Shown here piece by piece: positions 63,123 to 64,000 of a stretch of 64,000 bases of DNA. The notes beneath the pieces were generated by a model. It did no database searches. It had not been told where the DNA came from and saw only the letters and a list, made by a program, of their open reading frames with translations. Both the position numbers and the translations under genes were made by a program. Origin of the DNA: Cyclaneusma minus (lineage: Eukaryota; Ascomycota; Leotiomycetes; Marthamycetales; Marthamycetaceae); NCBI GenBank assembly GCA_037179335.1, contig JAKZHN010000029.1:310001-374000 (forward strand), given 5' to 3'. Position 1 is the first letter of the stretch. Every line of letters begins with the position of its first letter.

Positions 63123-64000
63123 TTATCCAGTGCATCTCTCGCTCGGCTCTCTGTAACCCAACCCAAGACCCTCAAACATCCTTTTCTCAGCCTCGATCAT
63201 CGTTTCGGCCTTTCCCCTGACGGGATCACTGATCACAAGCTCCTTATCTTTCCAGGTCACCACCCTTTCTCCTTCCAGGTCAATCCAACTGCCATCTATT
63301 CGGCTCCTTACCCCGGAGCTATCGAACTTCGCATTCAATCTGGCTTTGCAATACCGTCGCAAATCCCGCTGGAAAGTCGTCCCAGAAGTCCAGCCTGCAA
63401 CGGCACATCCCACTGTTTTCCAAGGCGAGATGATTATGTCCACTCGGCGATGGGTATTCGGGTTCTTTTTCTTCTTCTCATTTCCTTGCTCATCATATTC
63501 TTTGGGAAAATCCGGATACTGCCAAGCCACAAGTGCTTTATCCAGAGTGTCGAAGCCGCTGCCCGCTTTTGGATTTACGCCCTTCCAAGCTACTGGTTTT
63601 TGGCCGCGCTCCGAATTCGCAGTCGACAGACTCAGTGTATGGGTGATGTACTCCGCGTCCTCCAACGCTTGCACAAGATCTTCTATGAAGCCAAGAGTAG
63701 CTTCCTCGTCTCGATGGCTCAATACCACGTCAACATCCCCGCTTTGTTCTTTGCCACGTCGATACCCCCCAACTATGCAAATCTCGAAGCCAGGATTGAT
63801 CCTTCTAGCATGGGATATGATGACGTCTGCGATAGATTCGACTTCTGACTTGGGGATGGGTTTTGCGAAGTCGTCGTAGAATTTGACTCCAATCTGCTGG
63901 ACTCGTGTGAGAGAAGCCCATCCGTACTCAACAACATCGTCTAAATCTCTCCATCCCTGATTATAAAACTTTTGAGCAGTAGCCGTGTTCACTCCCCAAA
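63123..64000 (-). CDS. POL4: Family X DNA polymerase (Pol4 / Pol lambda-mu type), C-terminal part
   Basis: The frame runs off the right edge, so the 5' part (BRCT and/or 8-kDa region) is outside the window; at least 289 residues are seen. The protein fills short gaps in base excision repair and end joining. The fingers/palm are clear: GWASLTRVQQIGVKFYDDFA, CIVGGYRRGKEQSGDVDVVL with the two metal-binding Asp residues, and a third Asp in HRRVDIIISPW. The family signature GWTSGTTFQRDLRRY is followed by thumb residues. The C-terminus ends YREPSERCTG. Confidence 0.9.
   Translation of the reverse strand, partial: WGVNTATAQKFYNQGWRDLDDVVEYGWASLTRVQQIGVKFYDDFAKPIPKSEVESIADVIISHARRINPGFEICIVGGYRRGKEQSGDVDVVLSHRDEEATLGFIEDLVQALEDAEYITHTLSLSTANSERGQKPVAWKGVNPKAGSGFDTLDKALVAWQYPDFPKEYDEQGNEKKKKNPNTHRRVDIIISPWKTVGCAVAGWTSGTTFQRDLRRYCKARLNAKFDSSGVRSRIDGSWIDLEGERVVTWKDKELVISDPVRGKAETMIEAEKRMFEGLGLGYREPSERCTG

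Noticed and set aside
1..64000. tRNA genes
   Set aside because: I looked for B-box-like GGTTCRANYCC sequences on both strands by eye; the few partial matches lie in coding exons or lack an A box at suitable distance. A tRNA scan would be decisive.

Overview
This window is nuclear DNA of a filamentous ascomycete (Pezizomycotina; a dothideomycete is plausible, but the sequence alone does not settle it). Genes carry many short introns, mostly 47-116 bp, with GTAAGT/GTATGT donors and CTAAC or CTGAC branch sites just before the acceptor. The conserved proteins are fungal (Mrh4, Atp23, Noc3, Nip7, Tip41, Pex8, Pro1, Aurora kinase, eL43, SCCPDH-like, Pol X). Coding exons were joined by hand from splice signals and reading-frame continuity, so every multi-exon model is a prediction.

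Left part (1-29 kb) is repeat-rich and accessory. It opens with a ~200 bp inverted-repeat element (family A; further copies at 18.0 and 24.0 kb). Then come a proline-rich minisatellite-bearing protein, a large protein ending in about 20 WG/GW motifs, a small Cys-rich protein, an HSL-family hydrolase broken by an apparent one-base frameshift, and a RING/RS-rich protein. From 14.2 to 17.9 kb two ~240 bp direct repeats bracket an AT-rich block, which holds a 712 bp hAT-like MITE with an 8-bp target duplication and one unassigned gene. Next are a small membrane protein, the mitochondrial helicase Mrh4 and a basic disordered protein with three copies of an RxRxxS motif. From 24 to 29 kb lies a second accessory patch: family-A MITE, a decayed gene, degenerate tandem repeats, a coiled-coil gene, an out-of-frame relic, and a gene with a GIY-YIG-like segment.

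Middle part (29-45 kb) is conserved housekeeping: PRO1 and ATP23 (divergent), an Aurora kinase and TIP41 (divergent), NIP7 and NOC3 (divergent, both 60S biogenesis), a possible 55-residue membrane protein, and a RING-PH-VWA protein with the architecture of Ste5/Far1.

Right part (45-64 kb): a ~4 kb stretch without a recognisable gene, a mitochondrial TPR/Sel1-like protein, a 500 bp MITE with perfect 21-bp inverted repeats, PEX8 with a C-terminal SRL, a TMEM170-like membrane protein whose stop codon abuts that of a convergent hexapeptide acetyltransferase, a RING-PHD protein, ribosomal protein eL43, an SCCPDH-like oxidoreductase, and the C-terminal part of a family X DNA polymerase cut by the window edge.

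No tRNA, rRNA or CRISPR array was recognised. No operon-like system is expected or seen; the closest to co-regulation is shared divergent promoters.
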